The notes under the pieces: model-generated
Databases searched by the model: none
Told to the model about the DNA's origin: nothing
The model's input: the letters and a program-made list of their open reading frames with translations, nothing else
NCBI RefSeq assembly: GCF_001540865.1
Contig: NC_033621.1
Location: 7,299,286 to 7,363,285 of the forward strand
DNA length: 64,000 bases
Direction: 5' to 3'
Source of the DNA: Ananas comosus
Taxonomy: Eukaryota; Streptophyta; Magnoliopsida; Poales; Bromeliaceae
Position numbers and translations under genes: made by a program
In this document: in pieces, positions 1 to 11,884 of the stretch
Layout: the number at the start of each line of letters is the position of its first letter
Numbering within the stretch: position 1 is the stretch's first letter

Positions 1-391
1 ACGTCAAATAGACGCCGAACGGACAGAGTTTCCCCTATCCGCCCAAGGCTCATCACATGTATAAATTCAAACAAGAAATGCATTAGCGGAAACACACACA
101 AACGGCTTACATTCCATAGCGCGGAATCTGTCTCCGGTGGTTTCAACCCAAGGTAAAACATCATTTCATGGGATACTAGTAGAAAACATGTACTACTATT
201 TACTACATTTCTTTTCTTACATTACACATTAAACTCCATTTACACTACATTCTTTTTTTAATACGTTACACATTACTTCATGTTTCTTAGTACTTACATT
301 TACCTAAGTTACATATACTATTTTTTACTTAGTATCATGAACATTTACAAATCAAAAGGAAAGAAAGTGATTACCGATAACGAATGGGAGC

Positions 392-416
392 NNNNNNNNN
401 NNNNNNNNNNNNNNNN
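392..416. other. Assembly gap (25 N)
   Basis: Run of 25 N inside the older LTR. The small minus-strand frame that crosses it (352-546) is not supported as a gene. Confidence 0.99.
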
Positions 417-797
417 GCAAAAGCCCCATTTTCAGTCCTAACAATGTCATATAGGGGTTTCTTCCTAGAATTGATTCATACCCTAGCAAAACTAGCTTTA
501 GAATCACCTTAAGCATTGCTAATAACACCCCTAGCATTAGAACCATCCCTAGGGCAGTCTATTTTGGATTCGGTAACAAGTTCACCATGAGGCACCATGA
601 GAAAACCATGTTTTTATGGGTTTCAGCTCAAAAAGGTTTTCTAAAGCTGAAGAATTAGCTCCACTCCAAACTAGGATAAAATACAACCCTAGAGCCTCTA
701 CTTGCAAGAAACTCACCTAGTTCAAGCCCTCCAAGATCTTTTACTGTTAGGAGAGCTCCTGAACCCACCAAAGCTCAAACCCACCTTCTTCCAAGCT

Positions 798-802
798 CCT
801 CT
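798..802. repeat. Target site duplication, left copy (CCTCT)
   Basis: CCTCT immediately before the LTR start at 803 is repeated exactly at 11285-11289, immediately after the opposite LTR end. A 5-bp duplication is standard for Ty3/gypsy integration. It proves that 803-11284 moved in as one unit. Confidence 0.9.
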
Positions 803-3488
803 TGTCACGCCTCGGGATCTGATTTACCAATTTGTGCCGCCCGAGCACGTCAAATAGACGCCCGACTGACGGACAGAGTTATCCCCTAACCGGCCCAAGG
901 CTCGATCACATGTACAAATTCAAACAAAGAAATTGCATTAAGCGGAAACACACACAAAACGCTTACACGGAGGGTAAGCATAGCCATGTAGTGAAAGATA
1001 AGGAAAATCTGAAACATTTACAAGTACTTATGATTCATTTTTTTCATATACATTGAGTCCATTTACATTCATGATTCCTTGTACTTCTTCACACATTGCA
1101 TAATGTTTCTTTTTGACATCCACATTTACTCTCAAATATACACATTAATTCTTTCTTACATCATTATCAATCATTGTAATGAATCATAGGGTACGTTACT
1201 ACAAAAATGGAACCCAAAACTTGGGTGGCCTCTGGTCTAAGGCGCGATACCTCTGTTGTTCGGTCCTCGCCGGCTCGCTCGTGGTCCCGGTCTGTGAATA
1301 GTGGTGAGAACCTACAACAAATTTTCGTAGTGGGTTCGGCCTCCCACCCATCACCGACTTTCCCCACTAGGACAACCTCTCCGCATAATAGGCAACAGGA
1401 TAGCGAAATATAGTAACCAACTCTACAATGCATGATGCTAATATGCCTGAACAATAAGCATAGGGAAATTATGACTCAACATATACATATGCAGATTATG
1501 CAAGTCTTTCGTTCTTTGATCTTTACACTTTGGTTCTTGTTCTTTGTTCTTTGTCTTTATTCTTTGTATTTTTAATCTCAAGTAACCCGGGGTTTCGCAC
1601 TAACTTGCTTTAACATTAAGTCCTATCATCACAGCTCACCCGCTAGAACCGATCCTTCGGTTTATCCAACCCTGTGACTGCATTAACTCCGGAGCGCATC
1701 GCCGGGAGGGGGAGCGGACCGCCCTCGAGCACGGACCCCTCATAGAAAGTTATGATCATATCCTTAACTCAAAGGATTTATAAGTTCAATCTTGACTTTA
1801 ACACTAGCTCTAGTGTTCATTCAATCCTTATGTTGCTCTCGGCGAATCATTGTTCCTTTACCATTTCATTTACGTCTTGCTAACTCTAGCGATTATATCT
1901 TTAATTCTATCTCTTTATTGGCTACCTCTAGCAGCTTCATGTTCTTTACTCCTCCACATTACTTTATTTTAAACATATGTCATTTTCATCATCTTTAATT
2001 ATATTTGGTTCTTTACCTAACCACTATCTCTAGTGTCATCAATTGATAACTTTATCAAAATGCCACTCGCATCGCTATGTCATTGTGTCACTCTGGTGTT
2101 CATTTTGCTCCACTCTGGGTGCTCACTTTTCTCATGCATACATTAGGGTTTTTTTGACGTTACATAGTTTCATTCATCATATATATGCAAATGTGTATAC
2201 AATCATGCAATCATTGGATATGTTTCGATCACTACTTCTTACCCAAAATGCAATGGCAACAAGTATATTACACATGCTCAAATGAATGACACATTAGGCA
2301 TAGAGAGAAGTTCAATGAGTTTGAGAAGCACCACCCACCTCGTAGGCTTTCTAAGGTGCTCCGATGATTTTTTTGAGATTTTTAGGCTTCTCGTTCTTTA
2401 CCTGCGGCAAAACGAAGCCCTATTAGGCCATTTTGCTCATATCTTTACATTGGCTTTTCGTAACATTTTTCCGAGCGCACCAACGCGTCGGAAATACCCC
2501 CAATTAGGTTTCTAGCTCCATTGCATATATCAAATCTAGGGTTTGATCTCATTGGGAAGCAAAAGTAGATTCATTCTACTCTAGGAAGTCCATTAAAACG
2601 ATCTTTAATTCAATCCAAACCCTAGTTTGGATTCTACCATGAGAGGGGATGAAACTCTCCTTCAAGCTTCACCTCCAACACTAAACCCGTGGTCTTGATC
2701 TCAAATGAAGCAAAAGAAAAGTTTCAAAGACTCAAAATGTTCCATAAAAACCATTTCTAGGTCACATAGTTCCCATTTTTGGGTTTTAGCATGATTAGAG
2801 TTCAAAGCTTACCTTGTAAGCTTTCCCTTTCCAAGCTATAAATGAGGGAGAGGGAGTTTCTTCACTACTTCTTCTTCTCTACTTTCTTCTTCTTCTTTTC
2901 CTTCCTTTCTTCTTCTTCTCCTTTGCCTTCTAGAGAGAGAGAGGGAGAGAAGAGAGTGTGAGAGGGTGAGGAAATGAGAGAAAATCTCATTAGCCCCCAT
3001 AACATAACCATTAGGTTGCAAAATTGCAGCCAAGCCCCTCAACTTTCACTTTAACACACTGCCCGAACTGGGCAGTTCGTGCAGGCGGGGACCGTCTCTC
3101 CTTCAGGGACCGGTTCCCGAAGGCTCTCCCCGCGCAGCCAGAGCTGCTGCGCGCAGGGCAACCGGTCCCTCTTTGGGGGACCGGTCTCTCGGGGACCGAT
3201 CTCTCAGGCAGGGACCAATTCCCGAGAGCTAGTTTCTCAGGACTTAGCCGATTTTTCGGCTGTCTCATTTCATACACGTTCGGGGACCGGTCTCTCCCAC
3301 CAGGGACCGGTTCCCGAGAGCTGAAAACTTGCAGAATGCAGATTTCACAATTTTAGCTCTCGAAAACCTCCCGTAACTCAATTTTGATTATTTTAACACC
3401 TTCGGACTTTCCGAAGTGTACCATCCTCGCACTTTGGTCAATTTGACTAAAGTTTGATATTTATTTTTCGAATTTTCGGTATATTAAA
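803..3488 (-). repeat. 3' LTR of the chromovirus
   Basis: Matches 8556-11284 along its length. On the minus strand it ends ...GGCGTGACA. Its first bases read TTTAATATACC where the other LTR has TGTAATATACC, so the terminal TG has been lost by mutation. The half from 803 to about 2330 differs from the other LTR by very many single-base insertions and deletions, while 2800-3488 is almost identical to its partner. This contrast suggests sequencing error in the first part rather than age. It includes a CT/TTC-rich tract (2864-2940) and a cluster of ACCGGT sites (3109-3311). Confidence 0.9.
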
Positions 3489-3501
3489 TTCTCCACCCCT
3501 T
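3489..3501 (-). promoter_or_regulatory. Polypurine tract
   Basis: The minus strand reads AAGGGGTGGAGAA directly before the 3' LTR, the position and composition expected for the plus-strand DNA primer of an LTR retrotransposon. Confidence 0.75.
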
Positions 3502-3533
3502 AAAATAATTTCGTCCGCGAAATTACGCATACC

Positions 3534-4214
3534 TTAACTTGTCGACTCAAATAAATGCGGATACTCTCTCCGCATTGACTCCTCGAGCTCCCAAGTGGCT
3601 TCTTGCACTGCATGGTTGCTCCATTGGACTTTTACATACGGAATCTTGCGACTTCGTAACTTCTTCACTTCTCTATCGAGGATGCACACGGGGTACTCCT
3701 CATACGACATATCCTCACGTAGCTCTACGGGCTCATACTCCAATACATGTGTCGAATTCCGGATATACTTTCGAAGATTTGACACATGAAACACATTGTG
3801 AACTCCCGCGAGTCTCGGTGGCAGTGCGAGCTTGTACGCCACCGCAGCCACACGCTCCAGTATCTCGAATGGTCCAACATAACGGGTACTTAGCTTCCCG
3901 CGGACCCCGAATCGTTTGACTCCTCGCATTGGCGATACTCTCAAGAATACACGGTCTCCAACCGCGAACTCTAAATCCTTTCTTCTCTTGTGGGCATAAC
4001 TCTTTTGCCGAGATTGCGCCGTCGCCAACCGTCGACGGGCAAGGCGAATCTTCTCTTCCGCCTCCCGCACTACATCCGGGCGAAGAGCCGTTCTCTCGCC
4101 CACGTCACTCCACTGGATAGGAGAACGACACTTACGTCCATATAGTGCCTCAAAAGGCGCCATCGCTATGCTTTCTTGGTAGCTATTATTGTAGGCGAAC
4201 TCCGCCATAGGCAA
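3534..4214 (-). pseudogene. Integrase C-terminal region with chromodomain-like tail
   Basis: This is the last part of pol, 226 residues. It begins inside the integrase core (AEFAYNNSYQ, then FEALYGRKCRSP), runs through the GPFEILERV / HNVFHVSNLRKY C-terminal region, and ends in a chromodomain-like segment with IPYVKVQWSN and EATWELEESM. Chromovirus integrases use such tails to bind chromatin at the integration site. It is out of frame with the preceding integrase segment (4241-4846) because bases are missing near 4240, so no single protein can be made from this copy. It stops at 3534, just upstream of the polypurine tract, as expected for the end of pol. Confidence 0.9.
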
Positions 4215-4240
4215 GAAATCATGCCATCCTCCTTTATAAT

Positions 4241-4846
4241 CTAGTACACACGCTCGAAGTAAATCCTTTGTATCGTCCGCTCTGATTGTCCATCACTCTG
4301 AGGATGAAACGCCGTACTGAAGTTGAGCCGTGTGCCTAGCGCGTCTTGCAAACTCTTCCAAAAGTGGGATGTGAATCTGGGGTCTCGATCCGATACGATC
4401 GATACTGGAACCCCATGAAGTCTTACAACCTCGTCGAGATAAACTTGAGCTAACTTGTCTTCCGACCACGTAGTATGTATCAGCAAAAAGTGTGTCGACT
4501 TTGTCAATCGATCCACTATCACCCATATCGCATCGTGTCCGCCTTGTGATTGAGGCAAACCAGTAACAAAGTCCATTGCTATATCTTTCCATTTCCAAAC
4601 GGGTATTGATAGACTTTGTAGCTTTCCCGCCGGAAATCGGCGCTTTGCTTTAACTTGTTGGCACGTCAAACATTGCGCCACGAACTCCCCAATATCTCTT
4701 TTCATACCTGGCCACCAATAATGGTCTTTCAAGTCTTTGTACATTTTAGTGCCGCCGGGGTGTATGCTATAAGGGGATTGGTGCGCTTCTTGCATAATCG
4801 CCCTTCGTAACTCTTCATCCTTGGGCACGCACCAACGATTTCGAAA
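4241..4846 (-). pseudogene. Integrase N-terminal and catalytic core
   Basis: Carries the HHCC zinc-binding region (paired His around SPYSIHPGG, Cys in CLTCQQVK) and the DDE catalytic core: first Asp in DFVTGLPQS, second in SDRDPRF, Glu in DGQSERTIQ. Integrase inserts the cDNA into the host chromosome. A TGA in the same frame (about 4847-4849) separates it from the RNase H segment and looks like a CGA-to-TGA change. After the catalytic Glu the frame is lost through a small deletion near 4240-4250 and continues in another frame at 4214. Confidence 0.9.
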
Positions 4847-6034
4847 TCAAAGTGCGCCATCAGCTCCAATGCCAAAATCCTCGATACTACTTTTCTCAAC
4901 TTCGCCTCGTACTTTTTGAAGATAAGGATCTGAAGCCTGTAACTCTTCGATTCTCTCAAATAGGGTCGGTTGCACAACTAATGTGGCAAGTGTAGCCGGC
5001 ACTCCCGGTGCTACCACTTCCAACCCAAATCTTTGCATTTCCTTTTGCAACAGCGGTTGAGGCGTAATCGCCGTCGCTAGGTTCTCCGCCGATTTTCTAC
5101 TTAGAGCATCGGCCACAACATTGGCTTTACCGGGGTGGTATAGTATAGTGACATCGTAGTCCTTCAACAATTTCAACCACCGCCGCTGTCGCATATTCAA
5201 CTCTTTCTGGGTGAACAAGTACTTTAGACTTTTATGATCTGTGTAGACTTCACAATGTTCACCATATAAGTAATGCCTCCAAAGCTTTAGCGCGAAGATC
5301 ACCGCGGCTAATTCGAGGTCGTGAATCGGGTAGTTCTTCTCATAACTCTTTAATTGGCGCGATGCATATGCAATGACTCGCCCATTTTGCATTAGTACAC
5401 ACCCGAGACCAACATAAGAGGCATCGCTATACACTACAAAAGTCTCCCCCGGAGTCGGCAAAGCAAGAACCGGGGTCGACGTTAACCTGCTCTTTAACTC
5501 TTCGAAGCTCCGATTGCAATCATTGCTCCAAACATACTTTACTCCTTTATGCATGAGGCGTGTTAGTGGAGTAGTTATTTTGGCGAACCCCTCCACGAAC
5601 CGTCGATAGTAGCCCGCCAGTCCAAGAAAACTGCTGACCTCCGCTACATTCGTCGGGCGAGGCCAATCCTTGATCGCCTCTACTTTCTTCGGGTCTACCG
5701 AAACTCCGTCGCCCAATACCACATGACCCAAAAACGTGACCGCCTTTAGCCAAAAGTCACATTTCTTTAGCTTTGCATAGAGCTTCTCCTGTCTGAGTAT
5801 TTGCAACACAGCTCTCAGATGCTCTTCATGTTTCTCTTCACTCTTTGAATAAACCAACACGTCGTCTATAAATACCACGACGCATCGATCCAACAATGGC
5901 CTAAAGACTCGATTCATCAAGTCCATAAATGCTGCCGGGGCATTAGTAAGCCCAAACGGCATTACCGTGAACTCATAATGGCCATACCGTGTACGGTACG
6001 CTGTTTTGTGCACATCCTTCAGCCTGATCTTTAA
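4847..6034 (-). pseudogene. Reverse transcriptase (C-terminal half) and RNase H
   Basis: Contains the reverse transcriptase catalytic FIDDVLVYS block, the preceding [10 protein letters not shown] motif and thumb/connection sequence with [12 protein letters not shown] typical Ty3/gypsy RNase H follows ([46 protein letters not shown]). These activities turn element RNA into DNA. The frame is the same as in the upstream segment 6035-6880, but a TAA at 6035-6037 interrupts it where family members have a Gln codon after SGYH. It ends at a TGA at 4847-4849. Confidence 0.92.
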
Positions 6035-6880
6035 TTAATGATACCCCGACTGGAGATCAATCTTCGAATACACCTTGGACCCTTGCAACTGATCGAATAG
6101 ATCGTCAATCCTTGGCAACGGGTACTTGTTCTTTATCGTCACTTTGTTCAACTCGCGATAATCTACGCAGAGTCGAAGTGTGCCATCCTTTTTCTTCACA
6201 AATAGCACCGGAGCTCCCCACGGTGACACACTCGGTCTCACGAAGCCTTTATCGAGCAAGTCTTGTAGTTGACCTTTTAGCTCCTTTAACTCCACCGGTG
6301 CCATTCTATACGGAGCCTTCGAAACTGGTTCCGCCCCGGGAATCAAGTCAATGACAAACTCAACTTCCCGGTCCGGTGGCAGTCCCGGTAACTCCGCCGG
6401 AAATACATCCGGGTACTCGCACACTACTCGAATATCTCCCAACTCTGGGTACTCCTTTCGAGCATCCACCATGGTTGCCAAATAGGCCTTACACCCTCCT
6501 TTGATCATTCTCTTCGCCCTCACAGACGATATAGTCGCCGCGAAGCGCCTACTTTTGCACGCTTGGTAGACTAACTCTTCTTGATTAGGCTCACGAAAAG
6601 TGATCACCTTGCTTTCACAATCTATCACCGCATAGTACTTGGAGAGCCAGTTGGTCCCCAAGATAACATCGAATCCCCACATCTGATCTAGCACTAGCAG
6701 ATCAATCGGCATAATCCAATCGCCTATTTGCACTGGACACACCAAACACTCGTTGTGAACACTGAATGAATGTTCTGGGGCATTCACCCACCAGTAATCC
6801 TCATTGTACACCATCTCTATGCCATAAGTCTTAGCAAATGATGTGCTAATAAACGAATGAGATGCGCCTGTATCAAACAC
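6035..6880 (-). pseudogene. Aspartic protease and N-terminal half of reverse transcriptase
   Basis: Starts at the protease active site ([11 protein letters not shown], with the DTG triad), followed by the second protease motif region ending [12 protein letters not shown], a linker, and the fingers of reverse transcriptase ([34 protein letters not shown]). The protease cuts the Gag-Pol precursor. A one-base indel near 6900 shifts it out of frame with gag; the upstream residues of the protease lie in the gag frame. It ends at an in-frame TAA right after SGYH. Confidence 0.92.
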
Positions 6881-8229
6881 TGCTGTAGCTCTAGTGCCTC
6901 AATTATACCTGCCACGACGTCGTGGGGTGCTGCAGGTTGTTGCTTCTCCACCTGAGCGGCAAAGACTCGGCCGCTAGGCGCTCTCGATCTCTCCGGCTGA
7001 CGCGGTGATGATGCGCGCCCAGCCGACATCGCTGGTGGTAACCCTGCAAGCTGTCTCGGGGTAGACGGTGCTGATGCCGCCGTCGGCGCAGACGACGTCC
7101 ATGTCGGGCACTCCCGGATAAGATGTCCCGGTTGGCCACACTTGAAACACTTGCCATCGCGCTGCGGGCAAGTCGACACCTTGTGCTCACCACCACAAAT
7201 AACACATCGAGGTGGTCTCCAATTCCTCGCCTGCTGTCGGGGATACCGGGGGGGTTTCTTAGCATTTGGCCGGCCCCCGACACCGCCCGTCATTCTCTTC
7301 TTGCCCTTGTCTTTCGACTCGGCAATAGCTTCTCGCTCCTCGCGTACGTGGGCGCTACCGTGCTCCGCCCACAAGGCTCTATCAAAGACCTCCGCAAAGG
7401 TCGACAGCTTCAAAATCTGCACTTTCTCATAAATCTAGGGCTGAAGTCCTCGCAAGAACCAATCCGCCCGGTCCCGATCATCACGAACAACGTCGGGAAC
7501 GCAGTCAATAATGTGAGAGAATTCTTCCTCATACTCTCCCACCAATCGATCGCGGAACTTTTCTTGTAGCTTCCGCTTCACCGTGTCGGGGAAGTAGTTC
7601 GCGAATACCGCTCTCTTGAACTCCTCCCATAGCATGAGCGGGAGATCGGTAGGACGATCCCGCTTAACTCGCTTCCACCACACCATCGCCGCCTTCCCTA
7701 GACAATGGGTGGCGAGGTACACTTTGTCTTTCTCCGAGGTATTCAGGTCCTCGAAGAGCGTCTCCATCGAGTCGATCCACGACTCTACAACCGCCGGCTC
7801 CACCAAACCGCCCTCGAAGGTAGGTGGGTCGAACTTCTTGAACTGAATGAGAGCCGCCAACGTGCGCTCTCGCTCTGCCTCTACCGCCGCGCTATCGGGG
7901 TTTGAGGTTCTCGATCCGGCCGGTACTACCGTGACTGGAACAGCCGCTGCTGCCGCCGCTCCCTCAACAACACTCGGCACTACCACAGGGGGCGCGACAT
8001 GCTCGACACCCGCCTGGGCCGCCGCCGCCTGTTGGCGCTCCAAGATCTCCTGGAGCCACTGAATCTGTTCCCTTTGGCGTTGAACAGACTCCGCTTGTTG
8101 CCGCACTAGACCAATAAGCGCGGCCATTTGCTCCCTAAGCTTTTCGTCGCCACTTGCTCCGGATTGCTCGGGCACTGCATTCGTTTCCTCCGGCATCGAC
8201 CTTGTCTGCGATCGACGTCGAGGTGCCAT
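6881..8229 (-). pseudogene. Gag polyprotein with zinc knuckle
   Basis: Capsid-nucleocapsid precursor. I choose the ATG at 8229 (MAPRRRSQTR); the longer frame to 8256 uses a non-ATG start. The order is a Gln/Glu-rich coiled region, an Ala-rich linker, and a retrotransposon Gag domain beginning near FKKFDPPTFEGG with the WW pair in AAMVWWKRV. Then comes an in-frame TAG (7435-7437), followed by the rest of the frame with a CCHC zinc knuckle (CFKCGQPGHLIREC) and a second, degenerate Cys/His cluster just before it. The stop appears to replace a Glu codon. Past ~6900 a frameshift separates it from protease. Confidence 0.9.
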
Positions 8230-8535
8230 TGCTTCCTGAAAAGAAGCAACTCGCATTAGTCACTTGACCGACATTACTTGACCATACCCAATTAGGCGAA
8301 AGCAATACGCACATTCATCCTTGCCTCAAGCGTAATGTCGTCGGCCGCCCGACATAACACTAAAAGTAGAGGATAAACGAAAATTAAACTTAGCCTCTAA
8401 TCACATTAGAGACGCCCCAACTTAACCCAATCATATGCTTTCGCTAATTTTAATCCCACGTCACTCACGTTTCCTAGATCCTTCAGGAATTCCAATCCAA
8501 AGGGTCTCTAGGTCCACTCCTATTCTTTCACTCTT

Positions 8536-8548
8536 GGCTCTGATACCA
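8536..8548 (-). promoter_or_regulatory. Primer binding site (initiator Met tRNA type)
   Basis: The minus strand reads TGGTATCAGAGCC, 7 bases inside the 5' LTR. It is complementary to the 3' end of plant initiator methionine tRNA, the usual primer for many Ty3/gypsy and Ty1/copia elements. Confidence 0.9.
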
Positions 8549-8555
8549 CGCTATC

Positions 8556-11284
8556 TGTCGCGCCCCGGGACCGATACCAATTTGGGCCGGCCCGAGCACG
8601 TCAAACAGACGCCGAACGGACAGAGTTTCCCCTATCCGCCCAAGGCTCATCACATGTACAAATTCAAACAAGAAATGCACTAGCGGAAACACACACAAAC
8701 GGCTTATACGAGGGTAAGCAATAGCTATTAGTGAAAGAAAGGAAAACTAAACATTTACAAGTACTATGATTCATTTTTGATCATATACATTGCATCCATT
8801 TACATTCATGATTCTTTGTACTTCATTACACATTGCATAATTTTTTTCTTACATCACATTTACCTCAAATTACACATTACATTCTTTTCTTTACATCATT
8901 TATCATCATGTACAAAAGATGATCATAGGGTACTTTACTACAAAATGGAACCCAACTTTGGTGGCCTCTGTCTAAGGCGCGATACCTTTACCTCGGTCGC
9001 TCGCCGGCTCGCTCGGTCCCGGCTCTGTGGAATAGTGGGGTGAGAACTATAACAAAGTTCCTAGTGGGTTCGGCCTCAACATCACCGACTTTCCCACTAG
9101 GACAAACTCAGGCATAATAGCAAGGATAAGCTGAAATATAGTAACCAATCTACAACATGATGCTAATATGCTTGAACAATAAGTAAGGAATATGCTCAAC
9201 ATTAACATATGCAGATTATGCAAGTTCTTTCGTTCTTTATCTTTATACTTTGTTCTTTATTCTTTGTTCTTTGTTCTTTATTCTTTATTCTTTAATCTCA
9301 AGGCTAACCCGGGGGTTTCGCCACATTAACTTGCTTCACATTAAGTCCATCATCGCAGGAAATCACGCTAGTACGAGTCCTTCGGTTTATCCAACCGTGA
9401 CTGCATTATTCTGGAGCGCATCGCCGAGGGGGAGACCGCCTCTGAGCACGGACCCTCATAGCAAAGTATGATCATATCCTTAACTCAAAGGATTTATAAG
9501 TTCAATCTTGACTTTAAACTAGCTCTAGTGTTCATTCAATCACTTTATGTTGCTTACGGCAGAATCATTGTTCCTTTTACCATTTCATTACTTTGCTTAA
9601 CTTAGCAATTATATCTTTATTCTATCTCTTTAATTTGGTACCTCTAGCACTTAGATTCTTTACTCCCACATTACTTTATACTTTAACATATTCATTTTCA
9701 TCATTCTTTAATTATATTTGGTTCTTTACCTACCACTATCTCTAGTGTCATCAATTATAACTTTATCAAATGCCACTCGCATCTTATTGTCATTGTGTCA
9801 CTCTGTTTCATTTGGCTCCACTCTGGGTTGCTCACTTTTTCTTATGCAATACATTAGGGTTTTTTTGACGTTACATAGTTTTCATTCATCATATATATGC
9901 AAATTGTAACTAGCATCATGCAATCATTGATATGTTTCTATACTTCACTTACCCTAATAATGCAATGGCAAACAATATATTTACACGATGCTCAATGATA
10001 AATGACACATTAGCATTGAGAGAAGTGTTCAATGAGTGTTTTGAGTAAGCACCACCAACCTCGTAGGCGTTTCTAGGTGCTCCGATGATTTTTTTGCAGA
10101 TTTTGTAGGCTTCTGTTCTTTACCTGCGTGCGCAAAACAAAGCCCTATTAGGCCTTCTTGCTCATAATCTGTTACGATTGGATTTCGTAACATTATTACC
10201 GAGCGCTCAACGCGGGTCGGAATACCCCAGATTAGGTTTCTAGAGGGGTCAATTTTCAGCTTAGGAACCCCTCATGAGCAAAAGCCCATTTTGGTGCCCT
10301 AGTCCAATACATATACAAAAACCTAGGGTTTGATCTTCAATGAGAAAACAAAAGTAGGGCTTCATTATACTCTTAAAAAGTTCATTAGAACATTCTTAAG
10401 CTCACTCAAACTTTAGTTTTGGATTTCACCATGAGAGAGGGGATGAAGACTCTCCTCAAGCTTACCGTCCAAACACTAAACCTGTCTTGATCTCAAAATG
10501 AAGCAAAAGAAAAGTTTTCAAAGACTCAAATGTTTCCATAAACATTTCTAGGTACATAGTTCCCATTTTAGGGTTTTAGCATGATTAGGGTTCAAAGCTT
10601 ACCTTGTAAGCTTTTCCTTTCCAAGCTAGAGATGAGGTAGAGGGAGTTTTTTCACTCCTTCTTTTTCTCCACTTTCTTCTTCTTTTCCTTCCTTTCTTCC
10701 TTTCTTCTTCTTCTCCTTTGCCTTCTAGAGAGAGAGAGGGAGAGAAGAGAGTGTGAGAGGGTGAGGAAATGAGAGAAAATCTCATTAGCCGCCATAACAT
10801 AACCATTGGGTTGCAAAATTGCAGCCAAGCCCCTCAACTTTCACTTTAACACACTGCCCGAACTGGGCAGTTCGCGCAGGCGGGGACCGGTCTCTCCTTC
10901 AGGGACCGGTTCCCGAAGGCTCTCCCGCCGCAGCCAGAGCTGCTGCGTGCAGGGCAATCGGTCCCTCTTTGGGGGACCGGTCTCTCGGGGACCGATCTCT
11001 CAGGCAGGGACCGGTTCCCGAGAGTTAGTTTCTCAGGACTTAGCCGATTTTTCGGCTGTCTCATTTCATACGCGTTCGGGGACCGGTCTCTCCCACCAGG
11101 GACCGGTCCCCGAGAGCTGAAAACCTGCAGAATGCAGATTTCACAATTTTAGCTTTCGAAAACCTCCCGTAACTCACTTTTGATCATTTTAACACCTTCG
11201 GACTTTTCGAAGTGTACTATCCTCGCACTTTGGTCAATTTGACTAAAGTTCGATATTTATTTTCCGAATTTTCGGTATATTACA
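8556..11284 (-). repeat. 5' LTR of the chromovirus
   Basis: Long terminal repeat of 2729 bp. On the minus strand it runs from TGTAATATACC (right edge) to GGGCGCGACA (left edge), with TG...CA ends. It contains a GA/CT microsatellite near 10725-10760 and a cluster of ACCGGT palindromes (about 10885-11110). The promoter should lie here, but I could not place a TATA box with confidence. Confidence 0.92.
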
Positions 11285-11289
11285 CCTCT
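11285..11289. repeat. Target site duplication, right copy (CCTCT)
   Basis: Exact partner of 798-802. Confidence 0.9.
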
Positions 11290-11884
11290 CCTTCAACACC
11301 TTGCTCTAGTGTTGAGCTCTAGAGAGAGAAAGGGAAAAATGAGAGAGAGGGGAGAGTTGCTGTGTAAATAGGTGGGAGGGGGTGTGTTGGGCTATATATG
11401 GTGTGCTACAATAGCAACTAGACCCCCCGAATTCTTATAATTGCAGCAGATCTATTCTTGCTATCAAGTCCAAAGTGTACCGGTACACAGGATTTTGTAC
11501 CGGTACAACTCTACGAAGACGCCAAACCCGAGAGCAACTCTCTCGGTTACGCGGGATTTGTACCGGTACATTTTCAAAGTGTACTGGTACACTTCCAATT
11601 TTTTCTCAAACCCGAGAGCTTACTCTTCTCGGGCTGCAGGGCTGTACCAGTGACAACTCGCTGGTTGTACCGGTACACTTTACTCCAGAATGCAGTTTTG
11701 CGCCGTTTTTTATTCTGTTTCGCGCCGGTCGATGCTAAAACCTTTCTAACACCTCTTAAACTCATTCTTAACCCTTCCAACATAGTTGGAATGTTAATTG
11801 GAACTTGTCCAACTAATTCTTTCGTGCACTTTAGTCAATTTGGCTAAAGTTCGATAATTTCTTTCGAGGTTTCAATATGTTACA
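11285..11884 (-). repeat. Right part of the older LTR interrupted by the chromovirus
   Basis: Continues the LTR that begins before base 1. It ends ...caatatgttaca, giving a TGTAACATATTG start on the minus strand, parallel to the nested LTR's TGTAATATACC. It contains GA-rich sequence and four or five GTACCGGTAC-type palindromes between 11477 and 11675. No internal retrotransposon sequence follows, so it is probably a solo LTR or a fragment. Confidence 0.65.

Larger units (their letters stand above)
1..802 (-). repeat. Left part of an older chromovirus-like LTR (host of the nested element)
   Basis: The first ~110 bases match the outer part of the Tekay-like LTRs starting at 803 and 8556 (shared stretch with acgtcaaatagacgcc and the caagaaatgca block), so this is a related LTR. 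Its left end lies outside the window. The chromovirus at 803-11284 splits it, and it resumes at 11285. The part from ~110 to 802 diverges from the nested LTR and holds no convincing gene. A 25-base N gap lies inside. Orientation follows from the other half, which ends ...ttaca at 11884. Confidence 0.65.
803..11284 (-). mobile_element. Ty3/gypsy chromovirus retrotransposon, Tekay/Del-like
   Basis: This is a complete LTR retrotransposon reading right to left: 5' LTR 8556-11284, primer site 8536-8548, gag, protease, reverse transcriptase, RNase H, integrase with a chromodomain-like C-terminus, polypurine tract ~3489-3501, 3' LTR 803-3488. LTRs of ~2.7 kb and the chromodomain-like tail fit the Tekay/Del chromovirus clade. 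The 5-bp CCTCT duplication on both sides shows it is an intact insertion, nested in an older related LTR. Coding capacity is broken by three in-frame stops and two frameshifts, so this copy is non-autonomous. The clade assignment is from family knowledge; a reverse-transcriptase phylogeny would settle it. Confidence 0.93.

Noticed and set aside
7123..7569. 148-codon plus-strand frame and similar ones opposite gag-pol
   Set aside because: Shadows of the minus-strand gag frame; no domain, and codon pattern explained by gag.
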